Source of the DNA: Cymbidium sinense
Lineage: Eukaryota; Streptophyta; Magnoliopsida; Asparagales; Orchidaceae
Direction of reading: 5' to 3'
Assembly: GCA_021442155.1 (NCBI GenBank)
Contig: CM038214.1
Location: 318,587,001 to 318,651,000, forward strand
Length of the DNA: 64,000 bases
Below the pieces are notes generated by a model, which made no database searches, was not told the origin of the DNA, and saw nothing but the letters and a program-made list of their open reading frames with translations. The stretch's first letter is position 1. Each line of letters starts with the position of its first letter. The position numbers and the translations under genes were made by a program. Shown piece after piece: positions 24,119-35,800 of this stretch.

Positions 24119-24800
24119 AGTTATGAAGAAATGCCCAGATTATCTCCTGACATAATAGTCCACAAGCTAGCAATAGATCTTAACATTAAGCAAGCTCCTA
24201 GACGCATGCAATTGGAAATTAAATAACAGGTCATTTTTGAAGTGAAAAAATTGATCGATGCTGGTTTCATCAGAGGAAAAAAATATCCTACCTGGTTAGC
24301 TAGTGTCATCCCACTTAAGAAGAAGAATGGCCAAATTTGTAAATGTGTCAATTTTAGGGACTTAAATAAGGCATGTCCTAAGGATGAGTTTCCTCTTCCT
24401 ATATCAGAGTTAATGGTGGACATCACCTCATCTCATGCTATCTTCTCTTTCATGGATGGATCATCTGGCTATAACCAAATCAAGATGTCTCCTGAAGATG
24501 AAAGAAACACTACTTTTTGAACCCCGATCAGAATCTTCTATTATAGGGTCATGCCTTTCGACCATAAAAATGCTCGTGCTACATACCAACGAGCCATGAC
24601 TCAGATCTTCAATGAACTCATCCATCATCAGGTTGAGTGCTACGTTGATGATCTAGTAGTCAAAGGTTTAGAAAAGAAAGACCACCTCTTTGACTTGAGA
24701 ATAGTTTTCGAATGGTTAAGATAATATAACCTCAAAATGAATCAAGTGTGCATGAGTAGCTTAGGAAAATTCTGGGTTTGTTGTTGACACGGGAAATAGA
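24119..24800 (+). pseudogene. Ty3/Tat reverse transcriptase remnant
   Basis: Contains SYEEMPRLSPDI, an IDAGFIRGKKYPTWLASVI block, VNFRDLNKACPKDEFPLP, SFMDGSSGYNQIKMSPEDER, YRVMPFDHKNARATYQRAMT and the catalytic CYVDDLVVKG with both aspartates (YVDD at 24641-24652). The order and wording are those of Tat-lineage RT, which copies element RNA into DNA. Breaks include a stop at 24225 within LEIK*Q and a stop at 24518, followed by further stops around 24720-24800. The family signature is very clear but no continuous ORF remains. Confidence 0.93.
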
Positions 24801-25400
24801 AATAAATCCTGAAAAGATTAAAGCTATCTTAGAAATGCCACCTCCTAAGAGTTTAACTCAACTCAGATCCTTTCAAGGATGGTTGTCATATCTAAGATGC
24901 TTTATCTCAAACCTATCAGGGAGATGAAAATTATTCTCAGCACTTATCAAAAAGGATGCCAAGTTCAAGTGGGATGACAAGTGCCAACATGCTTTCGAAG
25001 ACATCAAAGAGTACTTGGTGAAGCCGCCTAGACCCTAATCCCGTGTGCCACTCATCCTTTACACTATTGCATGACAATTTATCGACACTCTGGCCCAAGC
25101 CAATGATGAAGGGAAGGAGAGCTCTACCTCGCCATCATCTGATCCCAAACTATCCACCTATTGAGAAACATTGCTTAGCTTTGATCTTTGCATCTTAGAA
25201 GCTATGGCACTACATGCTTTCATAAGGTGAACTTGATCTCCCAAACCAATCAACTCAACTACAGTACCTCATGACACAGCCAACACTTTCCAAATGTTTG
25301 GCTCATTGGTCCATGATACTCTTGCAATTTTATATCACATTTGTACCCCTCTGTGCGGTAAAAGGACAAGTACTAGTAGATTTCTTAGCAACACACCCAC
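24801..25400 (+). pseudogene. RT connection and first RNase H domain remnant
   Basis: Matches PPPKSLTQLRSFQGWLSYLR-like connection sequence at about 24840-24895, KKDAKFKWDDKCQHAFEDIKEYL (in pieces, 24950-25020) and CLALIFAS*KLWHYML at about 25172-25220, ending with AVKGQVLVDFLATHPLPVDY (25357-25410). The domain removes RNA from the RNA-DNA hybrid during reverse transcription. Several frameshifts and stops are present. Confidence 0.8.
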
Positions 25401-25439
25401 TTCCTGTTGATTATTCGCTTAGTGACGATCTTCCCGATG

Positions 25440-25911
25440 AACAAATCATGAACTTAGGGGAGGCCGACAACCACCGATGGGAGATGTATTTTGATGGTGC
25501 TACTTCTTTTCTTAAAGGTAAAGCACCATGATCTACTCTTCTGGGAAAGGCAGGGGTAGAATAGTTCTTCTAACTCCAAACCACGATGTGATGAGATTCT
25601 CATACTATCTATCCAACCCCTACACCAACAATGAAGCTGAGTATGAGGATTTGATTGCCGGTTTGGAGTTAGCCATCACTATCAATGTCAAGAGCATCAA
25701 TATCCTAAGGGATTCTCACTTGGTCATCAACCAGATTGCTAGATCCTACCAGGTTCTCAAACCCAAGCTTTATCATTACTACGAGTATGATAATAAGCTA
25801 TTAGCCCAAATTCCAAGTCACCATCTAAGGTTCCCCGAAAGCAGAATGCAGATGCTTTGGCCAAACTTGCTAAAGAATTGGCATGTCCGGAAGTTGAGTC
25901 CATTTCAGTAA
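25440..25911 (+). pseudogene. Second, archaeal-type RNase H (Tat-lineage hallmark)
   Basis: Starts with WEMYFDGATSF (25478-25510), shifts frame at about 25530, then runs 127 codons with GRGRIVLLTPNHDVMRFSYY, YTNNEAEYEDLIAGLELAI and SINILRDSHLVINQIARSYQ. Positions equivalent to the acidic catalytic residues can be seen in YFDGA, NEAEYE and RDSHL. This extra RNase H after the first is characteristic of the Tat clade of plant Ty3 elements. One frameshift separates the first acidic residue from the rest. Confidence 0.85.
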
Positions 25912-25949
25912 GAGTCCTAGACAAGTCTTATCCCTTATTAATGCCGAAC

Positions 25950-27226
25950 TCATCGAGAGACTTTCTCTTGAAGGGGAGGTTGCAAAAAAATGGACAAGGA
26001 GCTAGATTGGAGGCAACCATTCAGATTACTTGAACAATGGCAAACTACCAAGATAAATCACAAACCCATCGTGAAATAGAGAGCTCTCTACACTCTTGTT
26101 GATGGCACCTTGCACCATCCATCATTTGACCAAATGTAGTTACATTATTTAGACAAACACGAAGCTCATGGAATTATAACTGAGTACACTCAGGTCTATG
26201 TGGAGCGCATCAATCCAATCTGAAGATGAAGAGAAAGATCAAAAGACTTGGATACTACTAGCCTTCGATGATCACAGATTATATGGATGTAGCTAGGAAA
26301 TGCCATCAGTGTCAGGTGCACAGTGTGGTCCTCCACTAGCCACCCAACATTCTACACCCTACTTTGGCTTCATGGCCATTTGAGAGTTGAGGTACCAACA
26401 TTATAGGTCCGATTGATGCTCCTTCTTCCAAGGGGCATCGATTCATCTTAGCTACCACCGAATACTTTTCCAAGTGGGCGGAAGCTATCCCACTCAGAGA
26501 TGTCATAGCTCACCATGTGCTTCAATTTTTTAGGAACCATATTGTATATAGGTTCAGGGTGCCTTGACAAATTATATCCAATAATAGTACTACATTCAAA
26601 AGCATGAAGATCAACAGCTTTTCCAGGAGACAAAATATAGATTGAGATACTCCACTATCTACTACCCTAGAGCTAATGGCTTAGCATAAGCATTCAACAA
26701 AACTCTCATCTAGATACTGAAGAAGACTCTTGATGATAATAAATGATAGTGGAATGAGCAGTTGGTTGTAGCTTGTGGGCCTACCACACCACATTCCGAA
26801 CTCTAACTCAGTCTACCCTATTTACCTTAGTGTATGGGTCTGAAGCCATTCTTCCTTTAGAAGTTCAACTCCCGTCAATAAGGATATCATTGGGTAATAA
26901 GATCACTATAGAGTAAATTACAAAGTTGAGGTTGGAAGAGCTCGAGGGAGAGGTTGCTAGAACCTCGAGTTATACAAAGCCAAAATGATTCAAGCTCACA
27001 ATAATTTGGTCTGCCTTAGGTCTTTCCAAGTAGGAAAACTTGTGTTAGTCCTATGGAGACTAATTATTACCCATCGAAAGATGGGAGACAAGTTTGAACC
27101 CACTTGGGAAGGCCCCTATGTCATAGAGAAGGCCAACCAAGGAGGATCTTATTAGCTTATTGATTGTAAAGGGTAACACTCGATGCTTCCAATTAATGGG
27201 ATCTATTTAAAGAAATATTACCCATG
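25950..27226 (+). pseudogene. Integrase remnant with all three catalytic positions lost
   Basis: The zinc-binding half ends with ARKCHQCQVH (CHQC at 26301-26312). The core shows IIGPIDAPSSKGHRFILATT and EYFSKWAEAIPLRD. The expected first Asp is Asn in GTNIIG (codon 26397-26399), the second is Asn in SNNSTTF (26580-26582; SDNGT expected) and the catalytic Glu is a TAA stop in NGLA*AFNKT (26687-26689). The C-terminal part has KMGDKFEPTWEGPYVIEKA (about 27078-27134) and ends ING.YLKKYYP. Integrase inserts element DNA into the genome; this copy cannot. Confidence 0.88.
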
Positions 27227-29727
27227 AAACAAATCATGTTTAAAAATAATCATCAATAAAAAGAATAAAAATCTAATTCTATTCATCAATCTTCTCATCT
27301 TTCAAAGTGTTGTTTACTTGTCTTGCGATCCACAGCGTGTTTAGGTTAGGTGTAAGAGTCCCCCAGTGGCATCCTATCCCTCTTTCACAACATAAACACA
27401 ATCTCCTGATACTATTAGAATAGGTGTAATAGAACCTAAGAGGCATCCTATTTTTATTAGCATAACTAAGTTACCTGTGAGAGAACCCAAGCTACATCCT
27501 TTCTTAGTGGGAATTCTTGTTTCCATCCGTGGCATCATTTCATAATTCCCCAATGTTTTAAGTTAGGTGTAAGAGTCCCCTAAAGGCATCATATTCATTT
27601 TAGCACATACACACAATAAACACAAATCTTTTGTCTTGAGTTGCTTTGATGTGGGAGCAAGCCCCTTGTGGCACTCACTCATTAGCTGCTCTAGGTCGGT
27701 CTACATGCTACTTCACTAGTATGTCACCCCAGTTGTCATTTGTTAGAAGATGTGAGTCTCTGAGCTTTCTTCCTAACTTGACCATTGCAAACCAATGAGT
27801 GACTTGTTAGTATGATAGGCTTCACTGCCCAGTCAATAAGCTACCTCGTGTTGATTTTTTTTAAGAGGATGTGAGTCCCACACTTTCTTCTTGAACTAAC
27901 CATCATGATCTAACTAGGTCAAGTATATCTGAGGTTTAAGATAAGTCCCCCAGAGGCTCCTTTCCTTTTGAGTACATTTAAGTCAATATAAGTTCCCTAG
28001 TGGCATTCATTCAGTATTCGCCCTAAGTTGGATAGCACTTGTTGAGCCAAAGATAGACTATCCCAGTAATCAGTTCCGTTGTAGGAGGATGTGAGTCCCT
28101 GAGAATTTTTCTTAGGCTGATTGTTGCAAATCGATGGGCACCTTAGGTTGGTTGATGTTTACTATACTGACAATGACTCACTTAGTGAGTACACCACTCT
28201 CGGCAGATATGAGTCTCCGCACTTTTTCCTTGAGTTGGACACCGAATACCTATTGGATATATGACTAGCCATGTCATTCTCGTGGTGTTGATTAAGCCCT
28301 ACCTCCATCCAAGGCACTCTATTTGGATCAAGTCCTTTGTGACTCCATTTAGACACTACTCGAGTTACTTTTTGATTAGACATTCCCCTTTTCTTAATAG
28401 CCACCCATGTTGTTGGAGAATTTGTTCAATGGATGTGCAGATTCTCCCTTGGTTCAGTAAATCTGAGATAGGTCTAGACTGATATGAGCTCCTTCTTAGT
28501 TTGATCCCTCCCAAACTAATAGGGTCCATGATAAAACTACTAAAACAAGCTAAAACAAATAAACAAAAAATTAATTCACTTGTGGATTAGGAATTCAAAC
28601 CCACAAAGGGCCCATTCTCCCAAGTAGGCATCCTATCTTTAGGGCGTCGAAAACTCCTATAGAATAGCCTAACTACGAGTGAGATAAATCCCTGCTGGTA
28701 CTCACTCCATAGTCCCTTAGTCGGGTTCAATCTATTTTTCATAAGGTTACCCTAATAGTCATTCCGCTTTGAAAGATATAAGACTACACATTCTTTCTAG
28801 CATTATCACAAACCGGCCCTTAGGTCGTTTGATTTTTGCCCAAAGTAACCAATCACCCCAAGGATCTTTTCTAGTGAAGATGTGAGTCCGAGCTTTCTTC
28901 CCTTTAATTGATCTTGCAAACCGAAAGCCACCCTTTGGTCGATAGTTCTCCCATCAGGAAGCTACTCCTTTGAATCGAGATAGGTCTAGGCTTCTACAAG
29001 CTCCTTCTCTCGCTTGATCCATCACAAATTGATGGAATCCATCAAAGCAAACAAATTTAAAAATGAAATCAATTTTGACTATCCTTGTGCTGATCTAAGT
29101 CCCCAATGGCATTCACTCATAGTCACTTGGGTTCAATCTATTGCCTTGCCAATAGATTACCCCTGGTCCTTACTTTGGAGGATGTAAGTCTACTATGCTT
29201 TCTTCTTAGTACAGCTGCTACATACCAAAAGGCATCCCTTTGGTTGGCTAGTCCTACTATGTGCTTAGTAGACTACCCCTTTAGATATATAAATCTGAGT
29301 TAGGTTCTAGCCTCCGTGGCTCCTACTTAGTGCAGTCCATCTTAAACCAATAGGGTTCATCCTAAAAAAAATCTAAGCCTAACAAAAAATTAAAACAAAT
29401 TCAAGCCTCTTCCCTAGTGAAACAAATCAAATCTTTCTCTCCTCAGTGAGAATCAAATCAAACCTCTCATCCCCTTGTGGATGGCTTGAACCTATTTCCC
29501 TAGTGGAAGGTTCACACTCTATCCCTTAGTGGATTGTTCTCTCTCTCTTATGTCTTGGACATAAGTAGAGCCACATTGCACTAAGCTCTAGATTATTTCT
29601 ATGCCTTTGGTTAAGGATAGATTGTTTTTATTTGTGCTTTTGATCTCTCGGTATTGTTGATCATTTCGATCAATACCAATACGTGCGGTGTTCCTTGTCA
29701 GTCACACTACACCTATTGGGCACCATT
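27227..29727 (+). repeat. 3' noncoding region with two families of degenerate short repeats
   Basis: About 2.5 kb between integrase and the right LTR without credible coding. From 27340 to 27620 a module resembling AGGTGTAAGAGTCCCC plus GGCATC recurs (about 27349, 27421, 27472 and 27563). From 27747 to 29210 a module resembling GGATGTGAGTCC, followed about 10 nt later by CTTTCTTC, recurs at least seven times (about 27747, 27867, 28086, 28205, 28766, 28877 and 29179), some with a CAAACCGA or CAAATCGA tail. Variable minisatellites in this position are known for Ogre-like elements. I do not see a convincing polypurine tract before 29728. Confidence 0.65.
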
Positions 29728-30109
29728 TATTGACCTCATTTTTAGAATGACCTCTCAACCCCTCCATCTTAGATATATGACTCCTCTTAGACTTTAAGAT
29801 TTCCTTAGTATTAAGGTACAACTAGTGAATAGGTGGACACTCAACCTAGGTGGACCCTCAACCTAGCCCTAGAGACTTTGAAGCGTTAGCCATAGAAATA
29901 AGTCATGCCTTAGGGGTGTTAGGAAAATTTCCTACCCTTAGCTTAAACCATTCTCACTTTCCTTCTTTCAAGTCAAACTCCAAATCAATCTTAATTGATT
30001 TTCTCCAAATTCAAATCAACTCCATATGATTGAAATCCATGATTGAAATCTATAATTGAAACCCATGATCAAAATCCATCAAAAATTCCTAAGTCCAAAT
30101 TTTGCCAAA

Positions 30110-30800
30110 GTCCTTAATCTCCTCTTAAGGACTTAACCAAAATCATGATCAAAACCTATTTAAATCTTTGAGATTTTCTCATAATCCATTTATATTCTCA
30201 TTTATATTCATATATATAAATGAAATATAAATTCAAATCAATCACACTAAACTCAAAATTCCAAAATTAAAATCCATGAAATTTTCTAAGTCATTACTTC
30301 TCCATTAATGGACTTAGCATAAACCTTGATCATATCAATTCAAGTCAATGGGATTTTCTCAAAACTCATTTATATTCTCATTTATATTCACATATATAAA
30401 TGAAATATAAATATAAATCAATCAAATCAATCCAAGAATTAAATTCCCAATTTAAAATCTCTTTAAGTCATTTTCCATTAATGAACTTAGCCTAAACCAT
30501 CAAAACCATATCAAAGCCATGGGATTTTCTCATAATTCATTTATATTCTCATTTATATTCACATATATAAATGAAATATAAATTTAAATCAATCAAACTA
30601 AATTCAAAAATTCAAAACCCAAATTCCAAAATTTTCCAAAGTTCCTTAAATCCTTCTTAATGGAGTTAGCCCAAATCATGATCAAATCAATTCAAACCCT
30701 TGAAATTTTCTCATGATCCAATTATTTTCTCATTTATATTCACATATATAAATGAAATATAAATTCAAACAATCAAAACCAATTCCAAAAATCAAACTCA
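30110..30800 (+). repeat. Tandem repeat of about 175 bp in right LTR
   Basis: Same four-unit array as at 8370-9060, with the CATTTATATTCA / ATAAATGAAATATAAAT core at about 30200, 30380, 30555 and 30735. Confidence 0.8.
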
Positions 30801-31116
30801 AATCAACTCAAAATCCAATCTAAGCCTTTCAAGTCAAAATCTTAAACTTAGCTAAATCAATTTCAAATGAAGCCAAACTCTTGATTTTCTCTCATGGTTC
30901 AATCAACCCTACAATCATGAGCTCATATATAAGTCCAAACTTCAATCAAACAATTAAAACCTAAGTGAAAAATCAAAACCAAAACCCTTTCATATTCTTC
31001 CTTTGAATATGAAATTGTCAAATGGATCTAACCCATTTGACTTCAAACCACTTGTAAATGGATTTAGATTTCAATCATGAGTCCATATACAAGATCAACC
31101 AACTTCAAATCAATCT

Positions 31117-31962
31117 TTGACCAAGCCACTTGACCCACTTAGGCTCACTTGACCCAAAGTGACCTAAAGTACCCTTTTGAGCCAAATTTTGATCCAAACC
31201 AAATTGGATTGAACCAAACTCATATATGCTCTTATCATGATCAACAATCATCATGGGATGATCAATTAATCAAATTGGGTCAAACCAAGTCAAACCTAAG
31301 GGTTGACCAAGTCAACACTTAACCTAAAATGAAATCTTACAAAGCCAAATTCCACCATAGGCCAAATTGATTGAAACCATTGATCTAAGTTCACTCATGA
31401 CCTATGTTTGAACTTGACCAAGCCAACATTTGAGCCTAACCTAGCCCAATTGGCTCACTTGACTAAGTTGATCCATTTTTGACCTAAAGGGTCAAAATGT
31501 GTCAAAACTTGATCTAAGCTAAATTGATTGAAACCAATGGGTCAAGTCTATTCCAAATCACTTGTGGAACTTGACCAAAGCATCAATTGACCAACTAGAC
31601 CCAACCTAGCCAGATTGATCTTAGACCCAACATTACCTAAAGGGGTCATGTTGAGCCAAAATTAAACTTAACCAAAATTGATTGGAAACAAAGATACCAA
31701 TCCACTCCATATGACTAACCTAACCTAAACCTACCCTTGACCTACCTCAAATAGGTCAAATGGGTCAAATAGGTCAACTTGACCCATTTGACTTAAATGA
31801 AGTCATAAGAGCCAAATTCAAAACTATACCAAATTGAATCAAGCCAAAGCCACCAAAACATTTCAAATGGTCATATGAACTTGAGCCAACCCTTGGTTTG
31901 ACCCAATTTAACCTATTGGTCAACTTGACCCAAGTTGACCTATTTTGACCTAAATGGGTCAA
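31117..31962. promoter_or_regulatory. TTGAC (W-box-like) cluster in right LTR
   Basis: Counterpart of 9384-10204 with most TTGACC/GGTCAA cores retained. The inverted repeat lies at 31753-31794 with one substitution in its right arm. Confidence 0.6.
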
Positions 31963-32779
31963 CATGAGCCAAACCCTATCAAATAAATTCCAAATCTCAT
32001 GAAACTTGCCCAAACCTAGTTTCTCCACATGCCCAACATGTCCAAAGTGGAAAAATAGCAAAATGACCATCGTACCGCTAGGCCATAGAACAAATTGTGG
32101 TTTAATCCATGGGTAATTTGGTCATACCCTCTTAATATTCACTTGAGCCATTCGTAAAAGCTCACTGGGACCTAGTGATGAGTGGTGCACCCAACCCAAT
32201 GGGTTTGGGTCAGCCCATTTGGTCCCTAGACCAAACCCGACCCTATGGTCAAAAAAATTGAAAATTCAAACTCCCTCTCAAGCTCAAATTCAAGCACATG
32301 GGAGGTTGGCAATCCACTCCTTGGCTCAAACCAACCATGTGCACTCCTAACTGATCAAATAGCCCTTAGCCTATGATCAATTGGATCAAAATGCATGTCC
32401 ATTGTCGATCGTCTGATCCTTCAAGGGGGAGATATACTCCCCATAAACAAACTCAAATGCATCATTCCCTAATTCGATTGAGTGCTAGTGAGAGTGGAGC
32501 CATCAGAGTGATAACAAGCATCCTAGAGCTCATTCCATTCTCCCATTTCAATTTTTCAAACAAAGGAAAGGAAGCCAATTGAATTGCCAACTCTTCCACA
32601 CTTCATTTCCTTCCAATTCCTTTTAAGGCACTTAGGTGACCAAGTCGAGCTCACCTAAGTTGATTTTGAAGTTCTAAAGGCAAGGGAGGACTAAATTGGA
32701 TCAAAGCTGCAAGCTACCTAAGGAGGAGTTGGTCCATACATTGGTCCACTCAACCTCAAGTGCTCATACTCTCAGCAAG

Positions 32780-32802
32780 GCTTCATCTCAACCAGATGAA
32801 GC
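32780..32802 (+). other. Conserved LTR hairpin, right-LTR copy
   Basis: GCTTCATCT, loop CAACC, AGATGAAGC: a perfect 9-bp stem. It matches 11009-11031 and 53570-53594. Confidence 0.6.
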
Positions 32803-35800
32803 TTCTCCAAGGGAATTGAGCACTGGTGATCACCTTTGGTGAGGTATGGGATTTTTTGACCATTAAACTCAATGTAGTGTGGAGCTCTGTGAAAGAAATT
32901 TTCACCCCATCGATATTTTACCATTGGATTTGCCTCTCTCTATCTTTAGATGGTGTGGGTTAAATTTAATTTGATTCCATGCTAAATCGAGCTTGGATCT
33001 TCCCCTTGATCATGGATGGTCTCCATCAATCAAGGGAAAGAACTTGGATGATCTCAGCCGTCCATTTGCATGTTTTATATGGATGGCTAAGATAATTCAA
33101 CACATTTATATTTCCTTTTATTTGATTTAAAATGTGGGGAGATCCCTGGTTGTCCGATCTTTGATCAGATGATAGATGATTAAAGCAAGTGTGCGCACCA
33201 CCCCGTGATGTGACTTAAGTAATCCCTCACGCACAAGTGTAAAGCACCACCGCCACCATGACGCGCCATGAGCTGTGGATTAGTTATAGATTATTTAAAT
33301 GCTTAATTATTTCCTAATTCACTTAGAGATCTTCCAAAATTATAACTCGTCTGAAAATTCAAAAAATGTGAAATAAATCCTATGATAGATAATTAAACTT
33401 AGAACATTTTAAAATTAATTTCAATGGGTTTAAATTATTATTTTCTCTGAATTTAAGTTTTATTGGAAAGTTTATTTCACTAATTAGTTTTTAATTCCTG
33501 ATTAATCACAAATTTCTTGGGTAAGTTTTAGGGGATGACTTGTACCTCCCTAATTTTCTTGAGATTTGTTGAAGGCTTGATTAGAATAGTTGCATATGGT
33601 TTCCTTAATTACCCTCCTTATATAATTAAGCATAATTAGGGTATGATTAGTGATTTTAACCTATGATTAGGGTTCATTAAGGTCGATCAGTAAGTAGGAG
33701 GTTTATGGAATATTTTGTGGCATTTCCCCAAGCTATTCCCTAAACCCCTCTTCTCTCTCCTTAATCTCCTCTTAATTTACTTCATTAATTATCCCTTAAT
33801 CAATTTCTAAAATTCTAAAAGTTCAACTTAATTAATCTACTTTAACTAGATGCTTAGGTGTTTAATAGCCTAAGTTTAATTAAGAAAATCAAATCCCAAT
33901 TCATAAGCAAGAATGTGTGTTTTGAAATTACTTAAGCTAAACCTCTTAGCTTAATTAACTTTTAATTGTGAGGCAAATTACATTAGGCCTTTTTCTTATT
34001 GGGTGCATTACAAATTTAAATTCCTTATGGGTTTTATGTCATCTCATTGGCTCATAATTATTTAATTAATTCTTCTGTGTGTAATTGTTAATTGCTACTT
34101 AATTCACCTTAACCTAATCAATGCATAAAATGGATCTAATTATCTAAAAATAAAACAAAAAATTATCAAACACATGTGGCAATGGGTTAGTAACAGCTAA
34201 CTTATCTCACCTTTTCAAAAATTAAATCAAACTTCAAACTAAACAAAAATCACTTTGAAATTCACTTTGATTTATTTTAAACTTTCTTATTCCATAAGAA
34301 TATCGTTTGGATCTAAGTGAAGTGAGTTTGTTTATATACTTTCATTGCTTTGGATCTTTCCCCAACATGTGAAGTTGTAATTCATGTGATTTCATGCATT
34401 CATAATTTTGAAATTCAAATTTTAAAATGAAATTATTTACTTTATGTCAATTTGTATTTGTTTGCTAAAGTAGAAATATGAATGGCTATTAGCACTACTA
34501 AATCCAAATTATTTTCAAAACTTATGAATCAAATACCAAATCTGAAAGTATGCTACTTATATCTTAATTATGAGTTTGCATGTGATAGATTATAAAGGCA
34601 TGCTTAGAATAGGTTTCCTTTCTTTCTTATGTTGGTATAGTTTGAATAGAGTTGGTAAGATGTAGGGCTCATTTGAAAAGAACCCAACACTTACTTAATT
34701 CATACCCTATTCATCCCTATGCTATCACCTATGAAGGTTTGCCTATATTTACATACACAAATTGCATAAAATAAAATGAATCCATTAAACAACTTTTGCA
34801 TTCTTCTTTTCTATTTCATTTCTTCTATGCATATGTTTGTATTTAAGGAAAGTGGTATATTAGTCTGGACAACCCTGAGGTTGTGAGGCGTTAAGTAGCC
34901 CTAAGTAGGTCTTGAACCTTACACCTCTGGTTAGCAATGGCTCTATACTCACTTATGCCTTTCTTACTTTCATGTGTTTATGTAAAAATTTGGATAAGGA
35001 AAACCCTTTTTACTTATGAAAGATCATGCATATTCAACTTCTAAATTTCCTTAAATAAATTACTTAGCATGTATCATAAAGTGTGTTAAATACGCTCATT
35101 TTCATGTGTAGATATGCTTAGGGTCCATCCATATGCATGTTATATATGTTGGGAAAGAAATGAAGTAATGTGTTTTATGTGAATTTTGGTTCATTTTATT
35201 TAATCTTAAATTGCCTTTCTTTTTGAATAGGTTTGTTTAGAGTTTATCTAAACTTAGGATTAATTATGAGATTTAATAAAAATATTCACCTAAATGAAAC
35301 TAAAATGTGAATCTACTTTAGAAATTACTTAGGTTAGGGAAGGAAAGAGAAGTTCTCTTCTCTTTCCCTCTCTTCATAACCTAGTAATTAATTGTAGCAT
35401 CAACTTAAACCAAATCAAAACATGAAATAAAATTAACCCAAAATGATTAAACAACTTAAATGAAATCCTCCTCTAAGTTGAACATGTTCTTCACACTTAG
35501 AAAATTTGAACCTAAAGCCATAGATAAGCATACCACACAAATCTTCAAAGCACGCACATTAGCCTAAGTCACCACATCTAGCCTTAGGTTAGGTCGTTCC
35601 ATGGTTTGGTGCTTGTTTAGTTTTGTGATCTATGTTTTAGACTGGATGTTAGGGTGTATGCTCATAGAATGAATGGTAGGACACTTTTAGTCTAACTATT
35701 CTTTTCTGTAGGGATTGTGCTTAAGGGGTGCTATCATAAATAAAAATATAAATGCTTTTGCTTACAGGTGCTTTATACCCCTAAGCATAATCCATAGACT

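Noticed and set aside
29690..29727. Polypurine tract for the giant element
   Set aside because: The sequence before the right LTR is mixed (ACCTATTGGGCACCATT), not a purine run; it may have decayed.
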